DNA of 20,421 nt from Gammaproteobacteria bacterium (lineage in GTDB: Bacteria > Pseudomonadota > Gammaproteobacteria > Xanthomonadales > Rhodanobacteraceae): assembly GCA_005877675.1 (NCBI GenBank), contig VBNZ01000015.1:18428-38848 (forward strand), in the 5' to 3' direction. Of the stretch, positions 7,933 through 16,898 are shown in pieces; within the stretch, counting starts at the first letter, position 1; every line of letters begins with the position of its first letter. The notes beneath the pieces were generated by a model. It was not told the DNA's origin. It saw only the letters and a program-made list of their open reading frames with translations, and ran no database searches. A program made the position numbers and the translations under genes.

Positions 7933-8376
7933 TCAGCGGCCCTTGGCGACCGGCAGATTAGCTTCGCGCCATGCTGCTATCCCGCCGCCGAGCCAATACA
8001 CCTGCTTGAATCCCGCCTTGTGCAGACGTGCGGCCGCCTGCGCTGAGGTCGTGCCGGTCTTGCAGTAGACCGCAACAGGGCGGTCCTTCACCGGGGCGAG
8101 ATCGTTGTTTTCCGGGTCGAACTGGCTCATCTGCACATTGCGCGCACCCGGGATGTGCGCCTTGTCGAAGTCCGGCGCAGCCGAAAGGTCGATCAGCAGC
8201 GGGGTCTCCCGGTTGATCAGCTGCGTCAGGGCTGCCGGCGTCAGCTCGCGATAGCCGCGAAACAGCCGCCCGAACTCGTTGCCGATCAGCATGACCAGCA
8301 GGACGACGAACATCATTACGAGGAACAGGTGATTGCCTGCGAATTCGGGCAGGCGGTGCAGGATATCGGAAAGCAT
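7933..8376 (-). CDS. Membrane-anchored rhodanese-domain protein (YibN-like)
   Basis: A 147-residue protein with one N-terminal membrane segment (about residues 16-32, 'HLFLVMMFVVLLVMLIG') followed by a single rhodanese domain in the cytoplasm (about 45-143). Rhodaneses carry sulfane sulfur as a cysteine persulfide. The catalytic C105 lies in the loop 'CKTGTTS', the conserved 'HIPGARN' is at 74-80, and 'WLGGGIAAW' near the C-terminus closes the domain. The usual Arg after 'LID.' near residue 65 is Ser here. Organisation and position next to secB match E. coli yibN. The ribosome site before the ATG at 8376 is weak. Its physiological sulfur donor and acceptor are unknown. Confidence 0.92.
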   Translation of the reverse strand: MLSDILHRLPEFAGNHLFLVMMFVVLLVMLIGNEFGRLFRGYRELTPAALTQLINRETPLLIDLSAAPDFDKAHIPGARNVQMSQFDPENNDLAPVKDRPVAVYCKTGTTSAQAAARLHKAGFKQVYWLGGGIAAWREANLPVAKGR

Positions 8377-8437
8377 CAGCGTGGTGCGGCGAGGCGAAAG
8401 GTCCGCGATTATCCGTCAGATCGGCGCGGGCGCAAAG

Positions 8438-11242
8438 TCACGGTGACAGATAGAGCGGCGTCAGCGGCAACGCGCTGCGCTGCCACGGCCCCGCAATCGG
8501 CGTGGGTAAAAGGATATTTGTGGAAATCTGTACTGCACCGGTGCTGCCGCCGTACTGCATCGAGCCGACGTTTTGCCGGCCTGCATGGTAGTCGAGCCAG
8601 ACGCAGCCGGGGCAGGCGGGGCGCATGCTCGTAACGGTCTGGGCAGCGCCATCGAGGTAGCTTGGATTGTCACCCTGTACCCAGCGCGGCACGCCGTTTG
8701 CGTCGTACAGATAAGCAAGGCTTGCGATCAGCGGCGGCGCGCCGGCCCCGGCGGCTTGCACGAGTTGATCATAAATACCCCAGCCGGATTCACCTGGGTT
8801 GTACCAAAGGCGGATGCGCGAAGCGATTGCGGTAACCGGCCGATACAGCGCGCCGCCGCTACGCCCGTTGAAATTCCAGGTGTAGGCGTAGAGATCGTTG
8901 TCGACAAGGGTAATCTGTGCAGTCCCGATCGCGCTCGGGCGCTGCGGCCAGCTTGGAGGGACGCTCTGATGTGTTTGATACAGCGGCGAATTAACCTGAT
9001 TGGCGTGCAGCGGTGCCTGCACCTGATACCAGATCGGCTCACGTGCGGCATCGCCCGCGAACCATAGCCCGAAGAACAGGGGATCGCCCGCCTGCGCGGC
9101 GCTCACCACCGTCATGCCTGCGCCCGGTCGCAGGTTGTCGTAGTACGCACCGGGCGTCAGACGCAGCGGCGTGGCGACTGCAGGGCAGGTCGTCACCGCC
9201 TGACATGCCGTGTCGATTGCCGTACTCACCGCGCTGCTGCCGATCGCGCTATAGCCGCGTGCATCGACCGCACCGACGAGATTGATCTTGATCGGCGCGG
9301 AGCAGGCGTTAGTTGTATCGATCGCATAGTCGAGCGCGACGACTGCGTTCTGTCCCGGCGCAAGCGCGGGCAGCGCAACCGCCGGCATTTCGAGCGTGAG
9401 TTTGGTTTGCGCAAGGGTGGCCGGATCCTGCGCGAAAATCGCCCAGCCGGCCTGTGAGGTTACGCTGCCGTTGTTGCCCAACACGAAGATCTGATGCCAG
9501 CGCTGCCCCGGCTCGATCGTGTTGTTTACATTGCCGCCGCACAGTGGTTGCGGTGCGGGCACCGGCGCGGGAATCAGCGCGATTTTCGGTGCCTGTACGA
9601 TCAATGCACGTGTCGCTGCGCCGGCGCAGCCGCCGGCGTCGGTCACGCGCACGCTCACGTTGCCGGCGAAGGCGCCCGGATAAACGACCGGCGTGCTCGA
9701 CAATGTCGGATCGGTCGTATCGGCCACGCCGTCGCCATCGACGTCGAAGGCATAACGGTACGGCTGTGTGCCGCCGCTTGCGCTCGCCGTCAGTGTGACC
9801 GTGTCGCCGACCAGGATCGAATCCGCGCTGGACGCCAGCGTCAGCGGAAATGAACATGCAGCGCGGCCGTCGATCTGCGTCGCACCGCTCGCCTGCGGAT
9901 CGAGCCAATCGGCGATGCGCGTAGCCGGTGTACCGCCGCCTTGCCATGCGGCGCTCATGCGCCCGTAAAGATCGTAACCGTCCGGGATGGCACAATCGGC
10001 GGTGCCTCCGGACAGTACCCCGCGCAGGTGGTGTGCGGAATCGATTAGCCCGCCACCCGAGGACCCCGCTTCGGTGGTTCCGGCAGCATAGTGGTCCACC
10101 CGCCAATGGTTGAGCCCAGGCGCGTTGTCCTGGCCGTAGTCGGTGTCGTCGGGCCTGATGCTGCCGGCGCTGAGACTGATGCGTTTGGCGTCTGCATTGG
10201 GATGATGTATCGCCGCGGCGTCGCTGAACGGCCCATCGGTGCGGTCCCAGCCGTTGAAGTAGATGCTGGCGCCTTGCGGCGGGGTTGAATTGAGGCGAAA
10301 CAGACTGGTGTCTGATGGTGCGTGCGTCGCGAGCAAGATCGCGCCGCCGGTCTGTGCAATCGCGCTTGTGGTCGATACCGGGAACGCGCTCTCGCTGCTG
10401 TTGGGCGCGCGGCAGGTCGGACTTTCATATTTCCAGTACACGATCATCGCGTCGCCGGAAGATTGTGTGTTGAAGCAATGATGCGCCGTCAACAGCAGTG
10501 GGTTCTGATCGTTGGCTGTGCTGTTGAGCAACTGTGCAGAGCAGTAGGTTCCGCTGGCGATGACGGCCGCGACGGCGTTGATCTCATGCCGCCAGGGATC
10601 CCCTTGCGGGCATACCGTATCTACGTTGCAGCTCTCGCTGCCCTGGCTTGGATCCGCCAGCGATTTGCCGGAAAGAATATCGCGATACCCGGCGCGAACT
10701 TCACTTAGCTCGAGTTCGAGAAACGGGCGCATGCGGTGTGGCAACAAGACTTCGATCGTGGCGCTGTCGCCTTTGATCAGCGGCGTGGCAAATACGCGCG
10801 AAAGCGGATTGTCGGCGTCCGTATAAGGTCCGAGCGTCTGTCCCGCTCCATATACATAGAGTTGCGCGCCAGGGGGCAGGAAAAAGCGCCGGAAAGAAAA
10901 ATCGAGACTCAGCGCGTGGGCAGCGTGTACCGGAATGCGCCACAGATCCATGCCATCGGACAGCTCGCGCCATTCGCCGCCCGATGTGCGCAACGGCGTG
11001 TGCGCAACCTGCGTCACCGCGCGCCGTGCGGCGTAACGCAGAGGCGCAGCTTTCAGCCGCGCGGCATCGGCAGCGAGTTCGGCGTCGCGGTCGACGCCTG
11101 CAGTTTCGACTGCGTAGCGCGCGGCCGGCGCGGCCAGTGCGTAGCGTGCGCTCGGCGGCACGGCGGTTTGCGCGGCGCTAGTCGACGCGCAGCTCAGCAA
11201 TAGGAGTACGGCAGCGCAGCGCAGGGCGATGAGGCGGTTCAC
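8438..11242 (-). CDS. Secreted lysyl-endopeptidase-like serine protease with PKD-like and C-terminal repeat domains
   Basis: A 934-residue S1-type preproprotease. A GTG start at 11242 follows a GAGG site. Domains: signal peptide 1-24; propeptide to about 200; catalytic domain about 201-463; PKD-like domain about 466-550; Pro-rich linker and a second beta domain about 552-690; two related Trp/Tyr/Gly-rich repeats about 693-803 and 808-912. Catalytic residues are H255 ('TAHHC'), D311 ('DTSLFRL') and S395 ('GSSGGG'). Six cysteines, C205, C211, C234, C256, C277 and C417, match the three-disulfide layout of Achromobacter lysyl endopeptidase as I recall it. D424 in 'YDLYGR' corresponds to its Lys-binding aspartate, so cleavage after basic residues is likely, but the His lining that pocket is Ser411 here. 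C-terminal repeats of this kind are common in Xanthomonadales exoproteins. It lies 24 bases downstream of a lipoprotein gene and is probably co-transcribed. Confidence 0.92.
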   Translation of the reverse strand: MNRLIALRCAAVLLLLSCASTSAAQTAVPPSARYALAAPAARYAVETAGVDRDAELAADAARLKAAPLRYAARRAVTQVAHTPLRTSGGEWRELSDGMDLWRIPVHAAHALSLDFSFRRFFLPPGAQLYVYGAGQTLGPYTDADNPLSRVFATPLIKGDSATIEVLLPHRMRPFLELELSEVRAGYRDILSGKSLADPSQGSESCNVDTVCPQGDPWRHEINAVAAVIASGTYCSAQLLNSTANDQNPLLLTAHHCFNTQSSGDAMIVYWKYESPTCRAPNSSESAFPVSTTSAIAQTGGAILLATHAPSDTSLFRLNSTPPQGASIYFNGWDRTDGPFSDAAAIHHPNADAKRISLSAGSIRPDDTDYGQDNAPGLNHWRVDHYAAGTTEAGSSGGGLIDSAHHLRGVLSGGTADCAIPDGYDLYGRMSAAWQGGGTPATRIADWLDPQASGATQIDGRAACSFPLTLASSADSILVGDTVTLTASASGGTQPYRYAFDVDGDGVADTTDPTLSSTPVVYPGAFAGNVSVRVTDAGGCAGAATRALIVQAPKIALIPAPVPAPQPLCGGNVNNTIEPGQRWHQIFVLGNNGSVTSQAGWAIFAQDPATLAQTKLTLEMPAVALPALAPGQNAVVALDYAIDTTNACSAPIKINLVGAVDARGYSAIGSSAVSTAIDTACQAVTTCPAVATPLRLTPGAYYDNLRPGAGMTVVSAAQAGDPLFFGLWFAGDAAREPIWYQVQAPLHANQVNSPLYQTHQSVPPSWPQRPSAIGTAQITLVDNDLYAYTWNFNGRSGGALYRPVTAIASRIRLWYNPGESGWGIYDQLVQAAGAGAPPLIASLAYLYDANGVPRWVQGDNPSYLDGAAQTVTSMRPACPGCVWLDYHAGRQNVGSMQYGGSTGAVQISTNILLPTPIAGPWQRSALPLTPLYLSP

Positions 11243-11266
11243 GGAAACCTCGGAACCAAGCTGGTC

Positions 11267-11674
11267 TCAGTGTTGTGTGATATCCGGCAAGCCCGTCACC
11301 AGCCACCAGCGCTTGGCCTTTTCGTCATAGCGCCACACTTGGCGATCGAGGATCGAACGCACGCTCTGCGTATTGTTGTTGGCCAGCGTGATCTCGACTG
11401 TCTGGCGCACTTCGTTGTCGCCCGAAGGGCGCATCGGCTGCTCGTTGTAACCCGATACGCGCACCTGGCCATAGCGTTGCAGATCCAGCGCAGTCAGCGG
11501 ATGCGCCTGCTGCGTGGCCGGATCGACGAAGCCGAGCGCGTCCTCGAAATTGCCCCAGCGGATGACTGCCGCATAGCTTTGTAGCGTGGTCTCAAGCAGG
11601 TCACGTTTGCTGCCCGGCGTGGCGCAGGCGCACAGGGCGGCAATCACGGCGAAGCAGGCGAATCGGCGCAGCAT
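11267..11674 (-). CDS. Small predicted lipoprotein of unknown function
   Basis: A 135-residue protein of no recognised family. The ATG at 11674 begins a lipoprotein-type signal (MLRR, hydrophobic core) with a loose lipobox 'LCAC', predicting lipidation at C17 and anchoring in the envelope. The mature part has an alpha-plus-beta pattern: a helical 'ETTLQSYAAVIRWGNFEDALGFVDP' followed by alternating strands ending in 'QVWRYDEKAKRWWLVTGLPD'. This resembles an NTF2-like fold by pattern only. It lies between a hotdog-protein gene and the protease, with 24 bases to the protease. A frame extension to 11707 is possible but would place the signal sequence internally. Confidence 0.82.
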   Translation of the reverse strand: MLRRFACFAVIAALCACATPGSKRDLLETTLQSYAAVIRWGNFEDALGFVDPATQQAHPLTALDLQRYGQVRVSGYNEQPMRPSGDNEVRQTVEITLANNNTQSVRSILDRQVWRYDEKAKRWWLVTGLPDITQH

Positions 11675-11743
11675 GATCTGGATTTCCGCTGACGAACACC
11701 GCCACATTGTGCCGCAATCCGCGTGGCGCTGCGTGAATACGCA

Positions 11744-12223
11744 TCAAGCCGCGGGCGCCGATTTCTTCACGATCGCGACAAAGCGTGCTTCGAGCACACA
11801 GGCGTCGGCGCCGCTCTCGTCCGGCATGCGGCAGACCAGCGCGAGACGCGCGCGCCGGCGCGTGGCCAGTGCGGCGAGGAACGCTTCGCGCGACTCGCCT
11901 TCGGCAAGTTCGGCGCGCGCAGCCAGTTCGCCCCAGATCGGCGCGAGATAGCTGATGCTCGAATCCTGCACGTAGATTTCACAGTCGTACCCCGCCGCCT
12001 GGACCCACAGCGCGACGAGGCCCCAGCCGGCCAGTGTCGCGAGGCTCGCGAGGCTGCCGCCAAATGCGCAGCCCTTGTCGTTGACATTCGGGGCGAGCGG
12101 CGCGGCGAGCGTCAAGCTCTCGTCGTCATAATCCTGCAGGCGAATTTGCATCGCGCGCGTCACGGGAATGTCGTCGAGCGTGCGGTCGAGCAAGGCGTGT
12201 GCACGGGCGGTGAGATTGGTCAT
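11744..12223 (-). CDS. YiiD C-terminal-type hotdog thioesterase-like protein
   Basis: A 159-residue protein matching the hotdog domain found at the C-terminus of E. coli YiiD (FabY): N-terminal helix 'RAHALLDRTLDDIPVTRAMQI', strand-rich 'DDESLTLAAPLAPNVNDKGCAFGGSLASLATLAGWGL' with the long central helix, then 'CEIYVQDSSISYLAPI' and the C-terminal sheet. Related proteins act on acyl-CoA or acyl-ACP thioesters. Here the acetyltransferase half of YiiD is absent, so it is a stand-alone hotdog protein and its substrate is unknown. The start at 12223 is preferred because the family N-terminus fits; the alternative ATG at 12298 would overlap the hemD start. It is divergent from hemD and leads the lipoprotein-protease run. 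Confidence 0.85.
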   Translation of the reverse strand: MTNLTARAHALLDRTLDDIPVTRAMQIRLQDYDDESLTLAAPLAPNVNDKGCAFGGSLASLATLAGWGLVALWVQAAGYDCEIYVQDSSISYLAPIWGELAARAELAEGESREAFLAALATRRRARLALVCRMPDESGADACVLEARFVAIVKKSAPAA

Positions 12224-12296
12224 CTTGCGAGTGTGTGGTCGCTTCGTGTTCCGATCAAGACGCGCCAGGCGCGAAAGCCTTAAGATCGGCGCGAGC

Positions 12297-13100
12297 ATGC
12301 GCGATATTTCTCACCAGCATGGACGAGTACGGCCTCTTGCGGGCGCCAGTGTCATTGTCACGCGGCCTGCGTCGAGCGCGGCCGCGCTGAGGCGGAAGAT
12401 CATCGCGCTCGGCGGCACGCCGATCGGCTTGCCCGGCATTGGCGTGCGCAGCGCAGCGGACCCGGATGCGGCGCGGCGCGGCCTGCTGGCGTCGCGCGCG
12501 TCGGACTTCGTCGTGTTCACCAGCCCGAACGCTGCGCGTTATACCTTTGCGCTGATGCCGCAGCTGCACTTCGCGCGCGCCACGCGCGTCTGCGCAGTTG
12601 GCCCCGGCAGCGCCCGCGCGCTCGCACGACACGGCGTGCGCGAGGTCGTATATCCGGCGCAGCGTCAGGACAGCGAGGGCCTGCTCGCCCTTGCGCCGCT
12701 TGCGCGCATGCGCGGACGGCGCGTCAGCTTGATCGGCGCGCCCGATGGCCGCGATCTGCTGCGCGAGGAACTGCAACGGCGCGGTGCCAAGGTCGAACTC
12801 GTACACGTGTATCGCCGCACCGCACCGCGTCTGAACCGACGCCATTTCGACGCGCTCGAGCGCGCTGCTGCGCCGTTGCTCACGCTGCTGTCGAGCGCCG
12901 AGGCGATCGCACATTTGCGCGTCGTGCTGCCGGCGGCATTGTTTGCGCGCCTCATCGCCAGTGCGGCAATCGTCAGCAGCGCGCGTCTGGCGCACGCCGC
13001 GCAAGCGGCAGGCTGGCGTGAAATGCATATCGCAGGTTCGGCGAGCGGTGCCGATCTCTGCGCTGCTGCAGTGACTGCGCTCGCGCAGCACCGGCTGTAA
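12297..13100 (+). CDS. hemD: Uroporphyrinogen-III synthase
   Basis: A 267-residue HemD, which cyclises hydroxymethylbilane with inversion of ring D to give uroporphyrinogen III for haem and sirohaem. The two-lobed fold is readable: 'VIVTRPASSAAALRRKIIALGGTPIGLPGI' at about 18-47, 'DFVVFTSPNAARY' near 69-81, the hinge 'VCAVGPGSARAL', 'LIGAPDGRDLLREELQRRGAKVELVHVYRR', and the late 'LTLLSSAEAIAHL' element. This family has low sequence identity, so the order of motifs and linkage to hemX-hemY carry weight. The ATG at 12297 lacks a strong ribosome site but gives a sensible N-terminus. hemC is not in the window. Confidence 0.92.
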   Translation: MRDISHQHGRVRPLAGASVIVTRPASSAAALRRKIIALGGTPIGLPGIGVRSAADPDAARRGLLASRASDFVVFTSPNAARYTFALMPQLHFARATRVCAVGPGSARALARHGVREVVYPAQRQDSEGLLALAPLARMRGRRVSLIGAPDGRDLLREELQRRGAKVELVHVYRRTAPRLNRRHFDALERAAAPLLTLLSSAEAIAHLRVVLPAALFARLIASAAIVSSARLAHAAQAAGWREMHIAGSASGADLCAAAVTALAQHRL

Positions 13101-13148
13101 CACTTGCGGCCGCGTGCGCCTTCCGTGCAAGTCCGTTAGCATGCGCGC

Positions 13149-14228
13149 ATGAGCGATATGGACAGCGATTTGACTCCTTCCGCCGCGCCGGCAGCGACGC
13201 CCGCTACCGGCACGGCCGCGCCGCGCCGCAGCGGAACGCTCGGCTGGCTGCTTGCGCTCGGCGTCGTCGTCGGCGCTGGCTATTTCACCTGGCGCATGCA
13301 GTCCGATAGCGATGCCGCAGTGCAATCGGATGCGCGCGCCCTGCACGCGCAAGTCGATGCCGTCGCGCGCGATGTCGCAGCGACCAAGCACGACAACGAT
13401 AGCCTGCGCGCGCGCCTGGATGATGCATCCAAGGTCAATGAGTCGCTGCGCGGCCAGCTGCTCAGTCTGACCGAGCGCGCGCGGCTGGCTGAGGAAGCGA
13501 TCGCCAATCTCGCCGAGAAGCGCTTGTCCGGCCACGATGCGCTGCTTGCGAACGAAGCCGAGCTGCTGCTCGTGCTCGGCGGAGAGCGTTACGCGCTGTT
13601 TCACGATCCCGCGTCGGCGCTCGACGCCTATCGTCTCGCCGACGCTGCGCTGGCGCAGGCCAATGATGCAGCATTTTCCACAGTGCGACAAAGTATAAAC
13701 GCCGAAATCGAGGCGCTCGGTGCCTTGCGCGCCGCTGATTTCGCGCAGGCGGCAAACACGCTCGGACAGTTGCGCGAACGCGTTGCGACGCTGGCGCCTG
13801 CTATGGCGGATGCAGCGGATGCGGCGACTTCGCCACGCTGGGCACAGATCTTTGGCCAGTTCCTGCGCATCGGGCGCGACGACGAGCGCACGTTGGCGCG
13901 CAACGACCCGGCGCTGGCGCGTGCATTGCTCGACACGAGCCTGCGCGAAGCACAGGATGCACTGCTGCTACGCGACTCCGCGCGCTGGCGCGATGCACTC
14001 ACGCGCGCGCAGTCGCATCTTGCGGCGGATTTTGATGCGAAGAACGATAATGCCGCCGCGCTGCGGGCACAGCTCGATGCGCTGGCGAAACTTCAGCTCG
14101 CGCCGGCCGCGCCGCCGGTGCTCGGCGCGGCGCTGAAGGAACTGCGCAATTTGCGTGCGACGCAGGCGCAGCAGCCGGCGGCACCAGTGCAGGCCAAGCC
14201 CGCTCCCGCGCAGGGACCGACCACATGA
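13149..14228 (+). CDS. hemX: HemX-family membrane protein
   Basis: A 359-residue protein of the HemX type, historically annotated as uroporphyrinogen-III C-methyltransferase although this family lacks the SUMT fold. A Pro/Ala-rich N-terminus of about 28 residues is followed by one membrane helix (about 30-47, 'GTLGWLLALGVVVGAGYF'), a coiled-coil of charged heptads (about 58-120) and a helical C-terminal domain containing the conserved 'LLANEAELLLVLGGERYALFHDPASALDAYRLADAAL' stretch. The end is Pro/Gln/Ala-rich and disordered. It lies 48 bases after hemD and overlaps hemY by four bases (ATGA), indicating translational coupling. Its biochemical role is uncertain. Confidence 0.92.
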   Translation: MSDMDSDLTPSAAPAATPATGTAAPRRSGTLGWLLALGVVVGAGYFTWRMQSDSDAAVQSDARALHAQVDAVARDVAATKHDNDSLRARLDDASKVNESLRGQLLSLTERARLAEEAIANLAEKRLSGHDALLANEAELLLVLGGERYALFHDPASALDAYRLADAALAQANDAAFSTVRQSINAEIEALGALRAADFAQAANTLGQLRERVATLAPAMADAADAATSPRWAQIFGQFLRIGRDDERTLARNDPALARALLDTSLREAQDALLLRDSARWRDALTRAQSHLAADFDAKNDNAAALRAQLDALAKLQLAPAAPPVLGAALKELRNLRATQAQQPAAPVQAKPAPAQGPTT

Positions 14229-15478
14229 AATCCTGGATTGCGGTCCTCGGCCTGCTCCTCGTCGCCTGCGCCGCGGCCTGGGGCTGGCATGCGCTCGCGC
14301 TCGATCCGGGCACCGTGCTGGTGCGCTTCGCGGGTTGGCGCGTTGAGACTTCGTTCGTTTTTGCGGTGATCCTCGCCGCGCTGATCTGGGTTGGCGCCGG
14401 ATTGCTGTGGCGCCTGCTGCGCTGGCCGCGCGCGGCCTGGCGGCGGCGCGCGCGCCGGCGCGGACGCGAGCGTATCGCCGATGGTCTGGTCGCAATGTTC
14501 GAAGGCCGCCATGCGCACGCGTCGCGCGAACTAGAACGCGCATCGCACGCGGCTGAACTGCACGCGCCGGCACTGCTCGCACGCGCCCACGCCGCGCACG
14601 CGCGTGGCGATCACGCCGCGGCCGACAGCGCACTCGATGCGGCTGCGGAACAATCGAGCGATGCAGCCCTGGCGTTGCGCGCGCAATTCCTGCTCAATCA
14701 GGGTCGCGCAGCGGACGTGGTGAAACTTCTGCAGGACAAATCCACGCTCGCCCCGTCGGCATGGCGTAGTCTCAACGCCGCCGCGCTGGCGACCGGTGCC
14801 GGCGCGACCGCGCTGACGACACTCGCGCCGCTCGCGCACGACGCGTCGCTGCCGCCAGGCGAATACGATCGCATTGAAACTGACACGCTCGCCAGCGCGC
14901 TCGAACATGCGCCCGACAACGACAGGCTCGCCAGTTTGTGGTCCGGACTGACGCGCACGCAGCGCCGCAACGAGAGCGTGATCGGCGCCTATGCGCGCCG
15001 CGCCGCGGCACTGGGGCAGCCACTCGCGGCAATGAACGAAGTCGAAGGCGCGCTGCGCCGCGATTGGTCTGAATCGCTGGCGTGTGTCTACGGCGAACTC
15101 GGCCCCGCCGAAGTCAACGCGCGCCTGCGTCAAGGCGAAGCCTGGCTCGTCGCGCAACCCAACAGTGCTGCGCTGCTGCTGACGCTCGGCCGCCTGTGCA
15201 ACCAGGCCGAGCTGTGGGGCAAGGCGCGCGACTATCTGGCGCGCGCTCTCGCGATCGCGCCCGACGCGACGATATGGGAAGCGTACGGCAATGCCTGTGC
15301 CGCGCAGGGCGATGCAGCTTCGGCACAGAGCGCGTATCGCAACGCGCTGCGCTGCGCGCGCGGCGAGCCAGCTGAAACGCTGCCGGAACTTGAGCGATCT
15401 GCTCTCGACACGCGCGCAAGCGTCGTTGAGGAGCGCAGCGAGCACGGCGTGCCGCGGCTGATCGTGCCCGGGCGCTGA
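14225..15478 (+). CDS. hemY: HemY-family TPR inner-membrane protein
   Basis: A 417-residue HemY of the proteobacterial TPR type, distinct from Bacillus HemY protoporphyrinogen oxidase. Two membrane segments occupy about 4-24 and 41-64, with the conserved 'VLVRFAGWRVETS' loop between them, followed by an Arg-rich cytoplasmic edge 'RRRARRRGRERIADGLVAMFEGRHAHASRELERA'. The rest is helical with tetratricopeptide-like repeats, the clearest being 'AALLLTLGRLCNQAELWGKARDYLARALAIAP' near 312-343 and the next 34 residues. It is involved in haem synthesis or its regulation by an unclear mechanism. Its ATG overlaps the hemX stop. Confidence 0.94.
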   Translation: MKSWIAVLGLLLVACAAAWGWHALALDPGTVLVRFAGWRVETSFVFAVILAALIWVGAGLLWRLLRWPRAAWRRRARRRGRERIADGLVAMFEGRHAHASRELERASHAAELHAPALLARAHAAHARGDHAAADSALDAAAEQSSDAALALRAQFLLNQGRAADVVKLLQDKSTLAPSAWRSLNAAALATGAGATALTTLAPLAHDASLPPGEYDRIETDTLASALEHAPDNDRLASLWSGLTRTQRRNESVIGAYARRAAALGQPLAAMNEVEGALRRDWSESLACVYGELGPAEVNARLRQGEAWLVAQPNSAALLLTLGRLCNQAELWGKARDYLARALAIAPDATIWEAYGNACAAQGDAASAQSAYRNALRCARGEPAETLPELERSALDTRASVVEERSEHGVPRLIVPGR

Positions 15479-15571
15479 GACCGATCCACGATCTATTGCG
15501 CTCGATCTGATGTCAAACAAAATCGGCTCTGGGCTCGCTACGATTTTGCGATCCAACTAAGACATACGCAT

Positions 15572-16018
15572 ATGGCCATCTGGAAAAACCTACCCTCGCT
15601 CGAGCAGCTCAATGCGATGCGCGCGAATACGATGATCGGCACGCTGGATATCCAGATCACCGAGATCGGTGACGATTACGTGCGCGGTACGATGCCGGTC
15701 GATGCGCGCACGCATCAGCCCTATGGCCTGCTGCACGGCGGTGCCTCGGTATCGCTGGCCGAAACGCTCGGCAGTATCGCCGCGATGCTGTGCTGCGATC
15801 CCAAGTCCGAGCGCGCGGTTGGCCTCGACATCAATGCCAATCATCTGCGCGCGGTCACCTCGGGCCGCGTCATCGGCACCGTACGGCCTATCCATGTCGG
15901 GCGCTCGACCCAGGTGTGGGAGATCCGCATCGAAGACGAAGGCGGCAAGCTCGTATGCATCTCGCGCCTGACCACGATCGTCGTACCGGCGCAGGCGATC
16001 CCTGTCGGAAAGGGCTGA
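15572..16018 (+). CDS. Hotdog-fold acyl-CoA thioesterase, YdiI/MenI-like
   Basis: A 148-residue PaaI/YdiI-branch hotdog thioesterase. The family signature 'HGGASVSLAETLGS' holds H55-G-G57 and the catalytic acid E64; 'MPVDARTHQPYGLLHGG' precedes it, and 'VGLDINANHLRA' then 'VIGTVRPIHVGRSTQVWEIRI' complete the fold. Closest known members hydrolyse 1,4-dihydroxy-2-naphthoyl-CoA (MenI/YdiI) or proof-read enterobactin synthesis (EntH); this branch is promiscuous and no menaquinone gene is nearby, so substrate is left open. The ATG at 15572 has no strong ribosome site. It stands between hemY (93-base gap) and plsC (75-base gap). Confidence 0.93.
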   Translation: MAIWKNLPSLEQLNAMRANTMIGTLDIQITEIGDDYVRGTMPVDARTHQPYGLLHGGASVSLAETLGSIAAMLCCDPKSERAVGLDINANHLRAVTSGRVIGTVRPIHVGRSTQVWEIRIEDEGGKLVCISRLTTIVVPAQAIPVGKG

Positions 16019-16093
16019 TCGGCTGAATCGCGCCTGTCGTTGCTGCAACGCAGCGCTGGCGGCTCGCGACTTCGTTGGCTACCATCGCAGCCG

Positions 16094-16891
16094 ATGAATG
16101 CGGAAGCCCAAATCCCTATGGCTCCGGCGCGCGACAGGCTGCGCCCGCTGCGCTATTTGATGCGTACGCCGCTGCTGCTCCTGCATATCCTGATCGCGGT
16201 GCCGCTGGCGCTCGCGGTGTTCAATCCGCTCGCGCGGCGCTTGTCCGTTGGCGGCGAGCGGCTCGACCATCGTGCGACGCGCTGGTGGTCCGGCGCGCTT
16301 CTGCGCTGCTTCGGTCTGCGCATCCGCCGCGTCGGCGAACCGCTGCCGGGTGCGGCGCTGTTCGTCGCCAACCACGTCTCTTGGATGGATATCGAGCTGA
16401 TGCACAGCCAGCACATGATGTGCTTCGTCGCCAAGGCCGAGATCGAGCGCTGGCCACTCGTCGGCTGGCTCGCCTCGCGCGCCGGCACGATCTACCACCG
16501 CCGCGGCTCGACGCATTCGCTCGGCGCGGTGATAGAGCGCGTGGTCGAGCGCCTGCAACAAGGCATGCCGGTCGGCGTATTTCCCGAGGGTGGTACCGGT
16601 GCGGGCGACAGCGTGCGCACGTTCCATGCGCGCATTTTTCAGGTCGCGGCGAGCGCGGGTGTGCCGATCCAGCCGATCGCACTGTGCTACGGCAAGAACG
16701 GAAAGATGGACTTAGGTGTGCCGTTTGGGCCGAAGGAGAGTTTTCTCGCCAATGTCGTGCGCATCTTCGGCAGTCCCCGCATCGATGCCGAAGTGCATTT
16801 TCTCGAACCACTGACGATGAGCGGCGAAGGTCGCCGCGAGATCGCCGAGATCGCGCGCAGCCGTATCGCGGCGGCGCTCGGTTACGCGTGA
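16094..16891 (+). CDS. plsC: 1-acyl-sn-glycerol-3-phosphate acyltransferase (PlsC-type)
   Basis: A 265-residue membrane-associated acyltransferase that transfers an acyl chain to lysophosphatidic acid to form phosphatidic acid. An N-terminal membrane helix covers about 26-46. The catalytic NHxxxxD box is 'NHVSWMD' (H94, D99) and the substrate-binding 'FPEGGT' is at 163-168; 'GTIYHRRGS' near 131-139 is the usual intermediate motif. Paralogues acylate ornithine lipids or other lyso-lipids, so the exact acceptor is uncertain. The ATG at 16094 is chosen on length; an ATG at 16118 has a slightly better ribosome site and would remove eight residues. The YheT-type gene follows after seven bases. Confidence 0.88.
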   Translation: MNAEAQIPMAPARDRLRPLRYLMRTPLLLLHILIAVPLALAVFNPLARRLSVGGERLDHRATRWWSGALLRCFGLRIRRVGEPLPGAALFVANHVSWMDIELMHSQHMMCFVAKAEIERWPLVGWLASRAGTIYHRRGSTHSLGAVIERVVERLQQGMPVGVFPEGGTGAGDSVRTFHARIFQVAASAGVPIQPIALCYGKNGKMDLGVPFGPKESFLANVVRIFGSPRIDAEVHFLEPLTMSGEGRREIAEIARSRIAAALGYA

Positions 16892-16898
16892 GGATCAG

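Noticed and set aside
12255..13691. 478-residue minus-strand ORF opposite hemD and hemX
   Set aside because: It is an antisense shadow of two recognised genes with composition typical of reverse frames in GC-rich DNA.
16038..16050. 13-base palindrome CGTTGC-T-GCAACG between the thioesterase and plsC genes
   Set aside because: The stem is only six pairs with a one-base centre, there is no T-run, and no second copy; it is too small to call a terminator or operator.
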